Of a DNA stretch of 64,000 nucleotides, positions 1 to 8,744 are shown piece by piece. Position 1 is the first letter of the stretch. Every line of letters starts with the position of its first letter. The stretch comes from Actinoplanes teichomyceticus ATCC 31121. GTDB lineage: Bacteria; Actinomycetota; Actinomycetes; Mycobacteriales; Micromonosporaceae. Where the stretch lies: contig NZ_CP023865.1 of assembly GCF_003711105.1 (NCBI RefSeq), forward strand, positions 780,001-844,000, read 5' to 3'. The notes under the pieces were generated by a model. It saw nothing but the letters and a program-made list of their open reading frames with translations, was not told where the DNA came from and searched no databases. The position numbers and the translations under genes are program-made.

Positions 1-906
1 CAGCGACACCGTGATCGCGGCGGCGGTCAGCGCCAGCGCGCCCAGCACCCACAGCTTGCCGGCCAGCACGTAGCGGGCCGCGACGTACAGGACGAGCACG
101 CCGAGGCCGATCCACAGGCCCCGGTTCAGCGAGACCACGGCCGGCGCGATCGAGGCCAGCAGGCACAGCCACGCCAGGGCCCGGCGGCCGCCGTGCGGAC
201 TGGCCGCCACGGCCACCAGCAGCCAGCCGACCAGCAGGCAGAAGTTGTTGCCCCAGGTGTTGGTGTACCCCCAGGGCGCGGCCGGGCGGGGCCGCTCCCC
301 GCCGACCAGGTCCATGATCTGCGCCGCGTACGGGTGCACCAGCGACCGGACGAACCCCTTGCTGCGGACCCCGTGCGGCAGCAGCCACTCCACCGGCGAG
401 GTGAACTCGAACGTGCCGGCGACCATGCCGAGCAGGCCGCCCAGCACGGTCAGCACGAACATGCCGGCCAGCAGCCGGACCAGGCGGTAGCGCGGCAGCT
501 CCCGCTCGGCCAGGTTCCCGGCGTAGAGCAGCAGGACGGTGAGCGAGCCGTACATGGTGAGTTTGTAGAGGACCGCCGGGAGCCGCCCGGATGCCTTCTC
601 GACCACGGTCTGCGCCGGGTCCGCGCCCAGCGCGGCGATGCTCACCACGACCGCGGCCAGGAAGATCACCCACCAGGCGAAACCGGGTGGCAGGTGCAGC
701 GGGCGGCCCGCCGCCCGGCGGCGGATCAGCAGGAACAGCATCGGTGCGGCCATCAGCGGGAAGATCAGCACGCCCAGGCCGAGCGCCCACCAGAGCGGGT
801 AGAACAGCAGGATGCCGGTCACCGGCCAGGCGGGCAGGGAGAGGTTCCGGCCGGCGCGGCGGTGCGCCGGACCGGTGGGCGGCGCCGCCGGGGCGACCGC
901 GATCAT
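1..906 (-). CDS. O-antigen ligase/Wzy-like membrane protein (3' end off window)
   Basis: Translation of the minus strand from the ATG at 906 gives a polytopic membrane protein with many Leu/Val/Ala-rich segments, and near residue 250 the NRGLWIGL stretch typical of O-antigen ligase/polymerase proteins. The family joins or polymerises lipid-linked glycan repeat units on the outer face of the membrane. The start codon overlaps the stop of the Wzz-like gene (ATGA), so the two are translationally coupled in one exopolysaccharide operon. The C-terminus lies beyond base 1. Polymerase versus ligase cannot be decided from the sequence. Confidence 0.8.
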   Translation of the reverse strand, partial: MIAVAPAAPPTGPAHRRAGRNLSLPAWPVTGILLFYPLWWALGLGVLIFPLMAAPMLFLLIRRRAAGRPLHLPPGFAWWVIFLAAVVVSIAALGADPAQTVVEKASGRLPAVLYKLTMYGSLTVLLLYAGNLAERELPRYRLVRLLAGMFVLTVLGGLLGMVAGTFEFTSPVEWLLPHGVRSKGFVRSLVHPYAAQIMDLVGGERPRPAAPWGYTNTWGNNFCLLVGWLLVAVAASPHGGRRALAWLCLLASIAPAVVSLNRGLWIGLGVLVLYVAARYVLAGKLWVLGALALTAAAITVSL

Positions 907-2627
907 TTCTCGTCGCCGTCCGTGGCGCCCGCGCCGGTGATGTCGATGATCGAGGTGTCGTCGTCCCGGCCGCCGTCCGCCGGGCGGGACCGGACCGCGG
1001 CCGGCACCGGCTCGCCCCGCTCCGGCAGGGGCGGCAACTGCTGGGTCGATTCGTCGATCACCGGCTCCTTGCCGGGCGATGGCAGGGTCACGGCGGGCGT
1101 CGGCGAGCTGTCCGACCGGCGGGCGGCCAGGCGGGGCAGCACCACCGCGCCGAGCAGCCGGGTGCCCACCCGGCGCAGCTGTTCGGTGGCGTCCACCAGG
1201 GCCGGGCGCCGGGTGCGGCGCAGCTCCACCGCGAGGATCGCCGCGTCGGCGAAGCTGGCCAGGCTCTGCGCGTCGGCGCTGCTGCTGGTCGACGGCGCCT
1301 CGATGATCACGTATCCGCCCTGCCGGCGCAGCGCCTCCAGGGTGTCGCGCAGCCGCTGCGACTGCATCAGCCCGGCCGCGGTCGCCGCGCCGCCGGTGGC
1401 GATCACCCGCAGCGACGGGATCCGCGGCGTGCGCTGCAGCGTGCGGTCCAGGGTGACCCGGCCGGCGAGCAGCTCGGACAGGCCGGGCACGGCGGCGACC
1501 CCGAGCATCCGCGCGAGCGGCGCGGTGTCGATCACGCTGTCCGGCAGGTGCGCGCCGATCAGGACGACGTCGCTTCCGGTACGGGCCAGCGCCGCCGCCA
1601 GGTTCGCCGCGACCAGGGTGCTGGCCGATCCCCGGCTGGTGCCGGTCACCACGATGATCCGGTCGCCGGGCGCCAGGCTGGCCAGCACCTCGTTGCGCAG
1701 CCGGTTGAACACCCGGCCGCCCGGTCCGTAGGGCTGCAGCACGTCGTCGAAGTGCGGGGTGGTCCGCTCGTCCAGGGCGGCCAGCACCGGCACCCGGCCC
1801 CGGTCGCGTACGTCCACCGCGGTGACCAGCCGCCGGTCGAAGCGCTCCCGCAGGTACGCCAGCGCCAGTCCGGCCAGCAGCCCGATCATCGCGCCGGTGG
1901 CGATGTCCAGCAGCGTGTTCGGGCTGGACGGCTCGTCCGGCATCCGCGCGTCGCTGATGATGCTGCCGCCGCCGACCGTGGTGGTGGTCAGCTCGTTGAG
2001 CCGGCCGGTCAGGCTGTTCAGCTGGTTCTGCGAGTTGTTCCGCAGGCTCTGCAGGTTGCTCTCGGTGGAGCTGCCCCGGGGGGCGACGGCCAGCCGGGCG
2101 TTGATCCCGGTGAGCGTGCCGGTGAGCTGCTTGACCTTGAGGTTCAGTGAGGCGATCTGCTTGTCCAGCTGGGCCCGCGCGGTCTCCTCCCGGTTGCGCA
2201 GGTAGGCCTCGGCGAACGCGTGCGAGCCGGCCTGGGCCTTCACCGGGGTGTCCGCCCGAAAGGTGATCACCAGGACCGTGGTGTTCGCCGGGACCTGCAC
2301 CGACACGGCGTGCGCCAGCTCCAGCGGCGGCGCGTCGGTGCGCAGCAGCGCGGCGGCCTTCGCGGCGACCGCGCCGGAGCCGACCAGCTGCGCCTCGGTG
2401 TCCAGGTTGACCGCGCCCTTGGTGCGGCCGCCCTGGGCGTTGACGTCCTGATCGACCGCCTGCACCAGGACCGACGAGGAGGACTCGTAGATCCGCGGCC
2501 GGGAGTGCGTCACCATGGCGCCCACGCCCAGGCCCGCCGCCGTGGCGACCAGGGCGATCCACCAGTGCCGGCGAACCGCGCCCAGGTAGTGCGCGACTTC
2601 GGAGGACGGTGGGCGAGACGCTTCCAT
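903..2627 (-). CDS. Wzz/chain-length determinant with degenerate BY-kinase domain
   Basis: This 574-aa protein has a cytoplasmic N-terminus, a first membrane segment (about residues 22-41), a periplasmic coiled region with a GNVR/Wzz look (about 45-235), a second membrane segment (about 241-260), and then a ParA/MinD-like cytoplasmic domain (about 320-500). That is the layout of fused polysaccharide co-polymerase/tyrosine autokinases. The P-loop position reads GTSRGSAST (about 329-337), without the GKS/GKT lysine, and the Walker A' position reads VVLIGAHLP, without the usual Asp. ATP binding is therefore doubtful, and a structural role in export is more likely. It is coupled to the downstream Wzy-like gene. 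Confidence 0.85.
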   Translation of the reverse strand: MEASRPPSSEVAHYLGAVRRHWWIALVATAAGLGVGAMVTHSRPRIYESSSSVLVQAVDQDVNAQGGRTKGAVNLDTEAQLVGSGAVAAKAAALLRTDAPPLELAHAVSVQVPANTTVLVITFRADTPVKAQAGSHAFAEAYLRNREETARAQLDKQIASLNLKVKQLTGTLTGINARLAVAPRGSSTESNLQSLRNNSQNQLNSLTGRLNELTTTTVGGGSIISDARMPDEPSSPNTLLDIATGAMIGLLAGLALAYLRERFDRRLVTAVDVRDRGRVPVLAALDERTTPHFDDVLQPYGPGGRVFNRLRNEVLASLAPGDRIIVVTGTSRGSASTLVAANLAAALARTGSDVVLIGAHLPDSVIDTAPLARMLGVAAVPGLSELLAGRVTLDRTLQRTPRIPSLRVIATGGAATAAGLMQSQRLRDTLEALRRQGGYVIIEAPSTSSSADAQSLASFADAAILAVELRRTRRPALVDATEQLRRVGTRLLGAVVLPRLAARRSDSSPTPAVTLPSPGKEPVIDESTQQLPPLPERGEPVPAAVRSRPADGGRDDDTSIIDITGAGATDGDEK

Positions 2628-2727
2628 CGGTGTCCGCGGCCTTTCGAGGAGGAGTGTCAGCTTTGGGCGTTTCGCCCCAGAGGGGTAACGCCCGACTCCC
2701 GCCGCGAGTGATGGGTCGACGACTCTC

Positions 2728-4248
2728 CTACGTCAATTTGGGTTCCACCCAGCCGTTCTCCACCAGGTATCCGAGCACCGTCTCGACCGCCTCGGCGACC
2801 GACATCGTGGTGGTGTCGACGGTCAGCTCGGCGTCCAGCGGCTCCTCGTACGGGTCGTCGATGCCGGTCATCCCGCGCAGCTGGCCGGCCCGGGCGCGGG
2901 CGTACAGGCCCTTGCGGTCGCGGCGCTCGCAGACCTCCAGCGGGGTGGCCACGTGCACCAGGACGAACCCGGCGCCGGCCTCCACCGCCATCCGGCGCAC
3001 CGCCGCGCGGGCCGCCTCGTACGGCGCGATCGGGCAGGCCACCGCCATGCCGCGGTGCCGGCCGACCTCGGCGGCCACCCAGCCGATCCGGCGTACGTTG
3101 CGGTCCCGGTCGGCCTTGCTGAAGCCCAGCCCGGCGGTCAGCTCCCGGCGCACCACGTCGCCGTCGAGCAGCGTGACCGTCCGGTCGCCGGTCTCCCGCA
3201 GCGCGTCGGCCAGGTTCCGGGCGATGGTCGACTTGCCGGAACCGGACAGGCCGGTGAAGAACACCACCAGGCCGCGGTGCCGGCGTGGCGGGCGCACCCG
3301 GGACAGCTCCTTGGCCACCGCCGGCGGGGTGTGCCACTCGGGCAGCGGGAAGCCGCGGTCCAGCAGGTCATCGATCTCCGCGGGACTCATCGCCACCCGA
3401 CGGTTGCGCGGCGGGATGTCCTCGCGCCAGCGCCACTGGCCGTCCCGGTTGTCGTAGGCCAGCTCGCGCGGGACGAGCACGCGCAGCCCGGCACCGGACA
3501 GCGCCTCGCCGGTGGAGAGCACGTGGGTCACGCCGTAGGCGGCGGCGACCCGGGAGCGCAGCAGCGCGTCGCGCATCTCGTCGCCGTGCGGCATCAGCGG
3601 GACGGCGACCACGGTGGCCGGGGGCAGCCGGTCCCGGGCCGCGAAGATCGCTCGGACCAGTGCCTCCGGCGGCAGGCCGTCCGGCCCGTGGCCGCTCACC
3701 GGGACCAGGATCAGCAGGTGCGCGGCGAGGGTACGGGCGGCGTGCGCGATCTGTGCCAGCTGCGGCCGGTGCAGCGGGCGGTCGGCGATCACGCCGAGCA
3801 CCCGGCCCGGTGGCAGCAGCGCCCGGACCTCCGCCGGCGCTCGGCGCAGGCGCTGGAACGGGCCGTGCCCGCCGTCGCCCATCGGCCGCGCCGGGCCGCC
3901 CAGGCCGTACCGGTTGTCGGCGATCCGCCACACGTCGGTCGCCTCGATCGCGGCGATCGGGGCGCCCTCCAGGTCGGTCAGCACCACGGTGCGCCGGGCC
4001 GGGTCGGCCGGGTCGAGCCGCTCGGCCAGCTCGGCCGGGATCTCGCATGTCACCGGCACCGGCCAGGGCGTGCCGTCGGCGAGCCGGCCGCTGCGCGCCA
4101 GCGACACCAGGTCGGCGCGGGTCAGGAACCCGTCCAGCGGAGCGTACGCCCCGGAGAGCAGCAGCTCGAGATCTGCCAGCTCGAACGGGCGTGGGGCGAA
4201 CGACGGGGCGTCCCGGAGGACGTCTTCGGGCAATACCGAGCCACTCAC
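2728..4248 (-). CDS. cysC: fused ATP-sulfurylase-like / APS kinase
   Basis: The 506-aa protein has an N-terminal PUA/ATP-sulfurylase-type region (about 1-310) and a C-terminal APS kinase (about 325-500). The kinase part is intact, with P-loop GLSGSGKST at about 333-341, LDGDVVRREL, and GLGFSKADRDRNVRR. APS kinase phosphorylates adenylyl sulfate to PAPS. The sulfurylase half lacks the QxRNPxHxxH signature; the corresponding place reads DRPLHRPQ (about 156-163), so sulfurylase activity is doubtful. The location beside exopolysaccharide genes suggests PAPS supply for sulfated glycans, or a regulatory nucleotide-binding role. The spacing to the Wzz gene is 100 bp. Confidence 0.85.
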   Translation of the reverse strand: MSGSVLPEDVLRDAPSFAPRPFELADLELLLSGAYAPLDGFLTRADLVSLARSGRLADGTPWPVPVTCEIPAELAERLDPADPARRTVVLTDLEGAPIAAIEATDVWRIADNRYGLGGPARPMGDGGHGPFQRLRRAPAEVRALLPPGRVLGVIADRPLHRPQLAQIAHAARTLAAHLLILVPVSGHGPDGLPPEALVRAIFAARDRLPPATVVAVPLMPHGDEMRDALLRSRVAAAYGVTHVLSTGEALSGAGLRVLVPRELAYDNRDGQWRWREDIPPRNRRVAMSPAEIDDLLDRGFPLPEWHTPPAVAKELSRVRPPRRHRGLVVFFTGLSGSGKSTIARNLADALRETGDRTVTLLDGDVVRRELTAGLGFSKADRDRNVRRIGWVAAEVGRHRGMAVACPIAPYEAARAAVRRMAVEAGAGFVLVHVATPLEVCERRDRKGLYARARAGQLRGMTGIDDPYEEPLDAELTVDTTTMSVAEAVETVLGYLVENGWVEPKLT

Positions 4249-4424
4249 CTTGTTATCCCCTTGCCGCGGCCGACTTGGGTGACAGTTTCGCAGCCCGATG
4301 CCATCCGGTCGAGACGGCCCGGCGATCTCGGTGTGCCGCTGACAAAATCATCCGTTCGCCCGATACCGGGCTATTAAGGCATATTGCTGGACAAATGCTG
4401 ATGATCCTTTAATACTGGGCGATT
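4249..4424. promoter_or_regulatory. divergent promoter region, cysC / GH26
   Basis: This 176-bp gap lies between divergently transcribed genes. Its right half (about 4340-4424) is strikingly AT-rich for this genome, with TATTAA, CATATT and CCTTTAATACT stretches and a small GCCCG-ATA-CGGGC hairpin near 4357. It probably holds both promoters. No specific operator could be assigned. Confidence 0.5.
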
Positions 4425-5909
4425 GTGAGACAGACCTTACGCGTCGCCACGGTCACCGCCTTCGCGATGTCCGTGGTGACCACCCTCGCCTGGGCGTGGA
4501 CCGGGGGCGTCGAACAGATCGGGCTGGTGCCGTCCGGCGATCCGGTGATGACCGCGATGCCGGGCGCCAGCCGGTCGGCGGCGTACCGGGAAACGCCGCC
4601 CGCGCGGACCGCCGCGCCGCCCATGACCCTGCCGGCGGACCCGGACCGGGCCGACCGGCTCCGGCCCACCGTGCTCAGCGCCGCCGCCCGCCCGCTGCGG
4701 CCCGGCGTGCCGGCCCGGGCCGCCTCCGGGCTCGGTGTCGCCGCCGGTCCGCGGCGGGCCGTGGTGCCGGGCCGGGCCGCCTCCGGGCTCGGTGTCGCCG
4801 CCGGTCCGCGGCGGGCCGTGGTGCCGGGCCGGGCCGCCTCCGGGCTCGGTGTCGCCGCCGGTCCGCGGCGGGCCGTGGTGCCGGCCCGGACCGCCTCCGG
4901 GCTGGGCGTCGCCGCCGGCCCCGTCCGGGCCGGCGGGCCGGCCCGGACCGCCCCGGCGCGCAAGCCCTGCCGCACCGGGCGCAAGCTGGTGCCCACCTGC
5001 GGTGTGCTGTGGGGTGTGGCGCCCGGCGCGCGGACCGAGGAGCGCGGCTCCCCGGCGCTCGCCGACTTCGAGCGCAAGACCGGCCGGCACCAGGACATCT
5101 ACCACGGCTACCACCACGGCATCCGGCAGGTGTTCCCGACGCCGCAGGAGATCGCCATCGCCCGGCAGCCCGGCCGCAAGCGGATCCTGCTGCTCAACTG
5201 GAAGCCGGAGAGCACCACCTGGGCGCGGATCGCCAAGGGTGACCGGAGGACCGACGAGTTCCTCGACCGGATGGCCCGGCACCTGCGGCACAACTTCCGG
5301 GAGCCGTTCTTCTTCGCGATCCACCACGAGGCCGAGGACCAGGTACGCGAGCGCGCCGGCTCGGGGTACACCGCACGCGACTACGCGGCGATGTTCCGGC
5401 ACGTGGTCGAGCGGCTGCGCCGGCACGGGGCGGACCACCTGGTCACCGTGCTGGTGCACATGGCGTACGTCCCGCACACCACGAAGAGCTGGTTCAGCGA
5501 CATGTACCCGGGCGACGACGTGGTCGACTGGATCGGGTTCGACACGTACTCGTACAGCGACCCCGGATACGGGCACGGGGACTTCGCCGAGCTGCTCAAC
5601 CGGCGGTCCGCGCGCAAGCCGGGATGGCCGGGCTTCTACAACTGGGTACGCGCGCACCACCCCCGCAAACCGCTGATGGTCGCCGAGTGGGGCGTCTGGT
5701 TCAGCAAGCGCAACCCCGGGCACATGGCGGAGTTCTACCGCGAGGTGGGGCGGCAGATCGGACGCTTCCCGGCGATCAAGGCGATGGTGCACTTCGAGAC
5801 ACCGGCCAACCGGAAGGGGCAGGATTCCTCGGTGGACTCCACCCCGGCCGCCCTGCGCGAGTACCGTCGCCTGGGCAGACTCCCGGTCTTCCAGGTGGTG
5901 ATCGGCTGA
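4425..5909 (+). CDS. secreted GH26-type glycoside hydrolase with repeat linker, TTA codon 5
   Basis: The 494-aa product starts at GTG 4425. It has a signal-anchor (about residues 4-25), a low-complexity linker of four 19-residue repeats (about 99-174), and a catalytic TIM-barrel domain (about 190-490). The IHHEAED motif (E302) fits the acid/base of GH26, and MVAEWGVW (E421) fits the nucleophile. Actinobacterial GH26 enzymes are mostly beta-mannanases or beta-1,3-xylanases, but the substrate cannot be read here. The position next to the polysaccharide cluster suggests trimming or release of the exported glycan. Codon 5 is TTA (4437-4439), the rare leucine codon read by the bldA-type tRNA. Confidence 0.8.
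   Translation: MRQTLRVATVTAFAMSVVTTLAWAWTGGVEQIGLVPSGDPVMTAMPGASRSAAYRETPPARTAAPPMTLPADPDRADRLRPTVLSAAARPLRPGVPARAASGLGVAAGPRRAVVPGRAASGLGVAAGPRRAVVPGRAASGLGVAAGPRRAVVPARTASGLGVAAGPVRAGGPARTAPARKPCRTGRKLVPTCGVLWGVAPGARTEERGSPALADFERKTGRHQDIYHGYHHGIRQVFPTPQEIAIARQPGRKRILLLNWKPESTTWARIAKGDRRTDEFLDRMARHLRHNFREPFFFAIHHEAEDQVRERAGSGYTARDYAAMFRHVVERLRRHGADHLVTVLVHMAYVPHTTKSWFSDMYPGDDVVDWIGFDTYSYSDPGYGHGDFAELLNRRSARKPGWPGFYNWVRAHHPRKPLMVAEWGVWFSKRNPGHMAEFYREVGRQIGRFPAIKAMVHFETPANRKGQDSSVDSTPAALREYRRLGRLPVFQVVIG
4719..4946 (+). repeat. 57-bp tandem repeat in GH26 linker
   Basis: There are four copies of a 57-bp unit (starting at 4719, 4776, 4833 and 4890). The first three are almost identical and the last has diverged. 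Each encodes 19 residues of the AASGLGVAAGPRRAVV type. The period is a multiple of three, so copy number can change without a frameshift. Confidence 0.9.
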
Positions 5910-5951
5910 GCGCCACGGGCGGCGCTCCGCGAACCTGTGAAAACGCTGAGG

Positions 5952-5982
5952 GACCCTGAGTACGCCTCAGGGTCCTTCCCTA
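5952..5982. terminator. terminator after GH26 gene
   Basis: A perfect 10-bp stem (GGACCCTGAG / CTCAGGGTCC) with a TACGC loop is followed by TTCCCT, 40 bp after the GH26 stop. It separates the gene from the ABC operon. Confidence 0.75.
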
Positions 5983-6017
5983 TTCGCCGGCGTGCACGGG
6001 CTTCCTAGGCTGAGGCC

Positions 6018-6932
6018 GTGAACATCATCGCTACTCAGGCGCTCACCAAGACGTACGGGGGCGGGGTGACCGCCCTGGCCGACCTCACCGTCGCGGTCGA
6101 GCCCGGCGTCATCGGGCTCGTCGGCGCCAACGGCGCCGGCAAGAGTACGTTCATCAAGATCCTGCTCGGCCTGCTCGCCCCCAGCTCCGGGTCGGTCCGG
6201 GTCTTCGATCTGGACCCGGTCACCGAGACCGACAAGGTGCGGGCGCGGGTCGGATACATGCCGGAGAACGACTGCCTGCCGCCCGACGTGTCGGCCGCCG
6301 AATTCGTCACCCACCTGGCCCGGATGAGCGGCCTGCCGCGCACCGCGGCCCGCGAGCGCGCCTCCGAGGCGCTGCGCCACGTCGGCCTCTACGAGGAGCG
6401 GTACCGCCAGATCGGCGGCTACTCCACCGGCATGAAGCAGCGCGTCAAGCTCGCCCAGGCGCTGGTGCACGACCCCGATCTGCTGCTGCTCGACGAGCCC
6501 ACCAACGGCCTCGATCCGGCCGGCCGGGACGCCATGCTCGCCCTGATCCACCGGATCGGCACCGAGTTCGGCATCTCCGTGGTGGTCTGCTCGCACCTGC
6601 TCGGCGAGGTCGAGCGGATCTGCGACTCGCTGATCGCGATCCAGGGCGGCCGGCTGCTGCGTGCCGACCGCATCTCCACCATGACGGCCGCCTCCGACGT
6701 GCTGGCGGTCGAGGTCAGCGACGGTACGGACGAGCTCGCCGCCCGCCTCGCCGAGGTGGGCCTGCCGGTCACCCGGGACGGTCGGCTGCTGCTCGTGCCG
6801 ATGGAGTCGGACACGGCGTACGACCGGATCCTGCGCGCGGTCACCGACCTCGACCTCAACCTGCACCGCCTGGACCAGCGCCGGCACCGTGTCGCCGAGC
6901 TCTTCACCGCGAAGGAGACCGCCGATGTCTGA
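6018..6932 (+). CDS. ABC transporter ATP-binding protein
   Basis: The 304-aa ATPase has Walker A GANGAGKST (about residues 37-45), signature YSTGMKQRVKLAQAL, Walker B LLLLDEPTNGLDP, and the switch His in VVCSHLL. It belongs to the exporter/drug-resistance ATPase group (CcmA-like) that pairs with separate permeases. The GTG start at 6018 is preceded by CTAGGCTGAGG. It is the first gene of four with overlapping stop and start codons, so one transcript is likely. The substrate is unknown. Confidence 0.92.
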   Translation: MNIIATQALTKTYGGGVTALADLTVAVEPGVIGLVGANGAGKSTFIKILLGLLAPSSGSVRVFDLDPVTETDKVRARVGYMPENDCLPPDVSAAEFVTHLARMSGLPRTAARERASEALRHVGLYEERYRQIGGYSTGMKQRVKLAQALVHDPDLLLLDEPTNGLDPAGRDAMLALIHRIGTEFGISVVVCSHLLGEVERICDSLIAIQGGRLLRADRISTMTAASDVLAVEVSDGTDELAARLAEVGLPVTRDGRLLLVPMESDTAYDRILRAVTDLDLNLHRLDQRRHRVAELFTAKETADV

Positions 6933-7785
6933 GACCGGCGTCATCCATGACATCGGCTACCAGCGGTACGAAGGCCCCCGCCTGGGCCGCGCCGCCACCA
7001 TCACCGCGCTCTACGGGCACGGGGTGCGCGCCGCGTTCGGCTTCGGCCGGTCCGCCAAAGCCAAGATCTTCCCCTGGCTGGTCGCCGGGATCACCGTGCT
7101 CGTCGCGGTGATCATCGCCGCGGTGAAGTCGCAGGTGCCCGACTTCGAATTCGGCTACGTCGAATTCGACGACTCGCTGAGCTGGCTGATCATCTTCTTC
7201 GTCGCGATCCTCGCGCCGACGCTGGTCTCCCGGGACATCCGCGCGGGCACCCTGCCGCTCTACTTCAGCCGCCCGCTGCGCGCCGCCGACTACGTGATCG
7301 CCAAGTTCCTGGCCATGGTCACCGCCGTCTGGCTGCTGCTCGGCGTGCCGCAGCTGATCATGTTCCTGGGCGCCGCGTTCACCACCGAGAAGGGGCTGAG
7401 CGGGGTCTGGGACGAGGTGCGCGAGCTGGTGCCCGGCTGGACCTACAGCCTGCTCTGGGCGCTGCTGTTCACCAGTATCGGCCTGCTGGTCGCGTCGCTG
7501 ACCGGCAAGCAGGCGTTCGCCGCCGGCGGCATCGTGGCGATCTTCCTGGTCACCACCCCGGTGGTCGGCGTGCTCACCCAGCTGCCGTCCAGCGCCGCCA
7601 ACCAGATGGCCGGCCTGGCCAGTCCGATGACCCTGATCAGCGGCGTCGGCTCCTGGGCGCTCGGCAGCGACATCGGGATGGACCTCGGCCGGTACGGCCC
7701 GATCTACGGCATCGAGGCGTTCTGCCTGATCGCCGCCTGCCTCCTGCTCCTTCTCGCCCGCTACCGGAAGGTGGCCGCGCTGTGA
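6925..7785 (+). CDS. ABC-2 type permease
   Basis: The 286-aa polytopic protein has about six hydrophobic segments, with a cytoplasmic start MSETGVIHDIGYQRYEGPR. The motif VSRDIRAGTLPLYFSRPL matches ABC-2 permeases of the ABC-2 membrane transporter group. I chose the ATG at 6925, which overlaps the end of the ATPase gene, over an upstream GTG at 6889. It is the membrane partner of the preceding ATPase. Confidence 0.88.
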   Translation: MSETGVIHDIGYQRYEGPRLGRAATITALYGHGVRAAFGFGRSAKAKIFPWLVAGITVLVAVIIAAVKSQVPDFEFGYVEFDDSLSWLIIFFVAILAPTLVSRDIRAGTLPLYFSRPLRAADYVIAKFLAMVTAVWLLLGVPQLIMFLGAAFTTEKGLSGVWDEVRELVPGWTYSLLWALLFTSIGLLVASLTGKQAFAAGGIVAIFLVTTPVVGVLTQLPSSAANQMAGLASPMTLISGVGSWALGSDIGMDLGRYGPIYGIEAFCLIAACLLLLLARYRKVAAL

Positions 7786-8744
7786 CGACCCAGACCCAGC
7801 CCACCGCACCCGCCGTGCCGGCCGGCGCCACGCCCGGCGTGGTCGAGCTGCGCAACGTCTCCCGCTGGTACGGCAACGTCGTCGCGGTCAACGACATCAC
7901 CATGTCGCTGGGCGCCGGCGTGACCGGCCTGCTCGGCCCGAACGGCGCCGGCAAGACCACCATCCTGCACATGATGGCCGGCTTCCTCAGCCCCTCCAAG
8001 GGCACCGTGACCGTCGACGGCAAGCCCACCTGGCGCCACCCGGCCGTCTACCGCGACCTGGGCCTGGTCACCGAACGCGAGTCGGTGCACGGCTTCCTCA
8101 CCGCCGAGCAGTTCGTGCTGGCCTGCGCCCGGATGCAGAAGCTGCCGGACCCGGCCGGGGCGACCCGCCGGGCGCTGGAGCTGGTCGAGATGACCGACGC
8201 CGCGCACCGCCGGATCGGCACCTTCTCCAAGGGCATGCGCCAGCGCACCCGGGTGGCCGCGGCGCTGGTGCACGAGCCGCGGGTGCTGCTGCTCGACGAA
8301 CCGTTCAACGGCATGGACCCGCGGCAGCGGATGCACATGATGCAGCTGCTGCACACCCTCGGCGACAACGGGCACACCATCCTGTTCAGCTCGCACATCC
8401 TGGAGGAGGTCGAGCAGGTCGCCGGCCTGGTCCAGGTGATCGTGGCGGGCCGGCTCGCCGCCTCCGGCGACTACCGTAAGATCCGCCGGCTGATGACCAA
8501 CCGGCCGCACGTGTTCGCCGTGCGCAGCTCCGACGACCGGCGGCTGGCGGTCGCGCTGATCGCCGAGAAATCGGTGAGCGGCATCGAGATCGAGGCCGGC
8601 GGGCTCACCGTCCGCGCCTCGGACTACGGCGACTTCACCCGCACCCTGCCCCGCATCGCCCTCGACCAGGGGATCCGGCTGCACCAGCTGGTGCCGTCCG
8701 ACGAGTCCCTGGAGAGCGTCTTCTCCTACCTGCTGGAGGCCTGA
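7782..8744 (+). CDS. ABC transporter ATP-binding protein (second)
   Basis: The 320-aa ATPase has Walker A GPNGAGKTT, signature FSKGMRQRTRVAAAL, Walker B VLLLDEPFNGMDP, and switch SSHIL. It begins at a GTG that overlaps the permease stop (GTGA). It is a paralogue of the ATPase at 6018 in the same operon, and its partner permease follows directly. The ATPases are too divergent to be a recent tandem duplication. Confidence 0.92.
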   Translation: MTTQTQPTAPAVPAGATPGVVELRNVSRWYGNVVAVNDITMSLGAGVTGLLGPNGAGKTTILHMMAGFLSPSKGTVTVDGKPTWRHPAVYRDLGLVTERESVHGFLTAEQFVLACARMQKLPDPAGATRRALELVEMTDAAHRRIGTFSKGMRQRTRVAAALVHEPRVLLLDEPFNGMDPRQRMHMMQLLHTLGDNGHTILFSSHILEEVEQVAGLVQVIVAGRLAASGDYRKIRRLMTNRPHVFAVRSSDDRRLAVALIAEKSVSGIEIEAGGLTVRASDYGDFTRTLPRIALDQGIRLHQLVPSDESLESVFSYLLEA

